From positions 1-22,926 of the forward strand of contig JAOZIC010000223.1 in the NCBI GenBank assembly GCA_026014605.1: a stretch of 22,926 bases of DNA, read 5' to 3'. Source of the DNA: Candidatus Bathyarchaeota archaeon (lineage in GTDB: Archaea; Thermoproteota; Bathyarchaeia; Bathyarchaeales; Bathyarchaeaceae). Position numbers and translations under genes: made by a program. Below, piece after piece: positions 22,749 through 22,926 of this stretch (position 1 is its first letter; each line of letters starts with the position of its first letter). The notes under the pieces were generated by a model, which saw nothing but the letters and a program-made list of their open reading frames with translations, was not told the origin of the DNA and searched no databases.

Positions 22749-22926
22749 ATGAAATTGATCAGAAGATTATAGAGGAATTGACAAAAGACGTTCGTAAACC
22801 GTTTAATCAGATTGGAAATAAAATTGGAGTTTCAACACAAACGGTGATAAACAGATACAACAAAATGAAGTCAAAGGGAATAATAAAATTCTGTTCAATT
22901 TCAGTTAATCTCGAAAAAATTGGATA
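22745..22926 (+). CDS. Second Lrp/AsnC family regulator (3' end outside window)
   Basis: The visible 60 residues form a complete AsnC-type helix-turn-helix: MNEIDQKIIEELTKDVRKPF, then QIGNKIGVSTQTVINRYNKMKS, then GIIKFCSISVNLEKIG. The effector domain lies past the window edge. The ATG at 22745 overlaps the stop of the previous regulator by 4 nt in the ATGA arrangement, so the two are translated together and could form mixed oligomers. The frame is too short to appear as a full gene here but the fold signature is clear. Confidence 0.85.
   Translation, partial: MNEIDQKIIEELTKDVRKPFNQIGNKIGVSTQTVINRYNKMKSKGIIKFCSISVNLEKIG

Noticed and set aside
1..22926. CRISPR array, insertion sequence or prophage
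   Set aside because: No regularly spaced direct repeats, no transposase or integrase motif and no phage-type gene cluster were seen anywhere.

Overview
The window reads as a piece of an archaeal chromosome, most likely from the Bathyarchaeia (TACK) or a close relative. The lineage call is inference. It rests on archaeal information-processing genes (transcription factor B, Gar1, SRP19, ribosomal protein S8e), an SMC–ScpA–ScpB set whose ATPase head ends in a 'DEIDAHLD' style motif, a NitrOD5-like small protein, frequent TTG and GTG starts with GGAGG-type ribosome sites, and TATA-like boxes upstream of several genes. I found no rRNA, tRNA, CRISPR array, insertion sequence or phage gene. The base composition looks uniform and AT-leaning.

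Layout. (a) 1-998, minus strand: the N-terminal two thirds of an FAD-dependent oxidoreductase of the GlpA/LhgO type, cut by the window edge. (b) 1276-3862, plus: a signalling operon of a NitrOD5-like small protein, a membrane PAS histidine kinase and a single-domain response regulator whose best start is an unusual ATA codon behind a perfect ribosome site. (c) 3991-4503, plus: a DUF2096-like archaeal protein. (d) 4641-9458, plus: overlapping smc, scpA and scpB, a condensin operon, followed by ribosomal protein S8e (9515-9907) with its own TATA box. (e) SRP19 on the minus strand, converging on S8e. (f) Gar1 and transcription factor B, plus, overlapping by 4 nt. (g) 11741-12995, minus: a zinc-ribbon mini-protein and an asparagine-synthase-like PP-loop enzyme that has no glutaminase domain but carries its own C-terminal zinc ribbon. 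(h) 13013-13617: a long intergenic region with a perfect 12-bp palindrome next to TATA-like sequence and, at 13357-13495, a strongly structured candidate non-coding RNA of no family I recognise. (i) 13618-14022, plus: a zinc-ribbon plus coiled-coil protein. (j) 14091-16161, minus: an operon of a four-helix membrane protein, an ArsB/NhaD/CitM-type transporter and a small charged cytosolic protein. (k) 16609-16923, plus: a small unknown protein, converging on a two-ACT-domain phosphoserine phosphatase (SerB). (l) 18217-18611: non-coding, with a stem-loop and a symmetrical T8A8 element. (m) 18612-22088, minus: a very large secreted, membrane-anchored PQQ-type beta-propeller surface protein. (n) Divergent from it, two overlapping Lrp/AsnC regulators, the second cut by the window end.

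Most of the window is housekeeping: chromosome organisation, translation, protein targeting, rRNA pseudouridylation, basal transcription and serine synthesis. The more unusual parts are the structured RNA at 13.4 kb, the SMC signature-motif variant, the ATA start, the transporter operon with two unrecognised partners, and the surface-protein/tandem-Lrp divergon.
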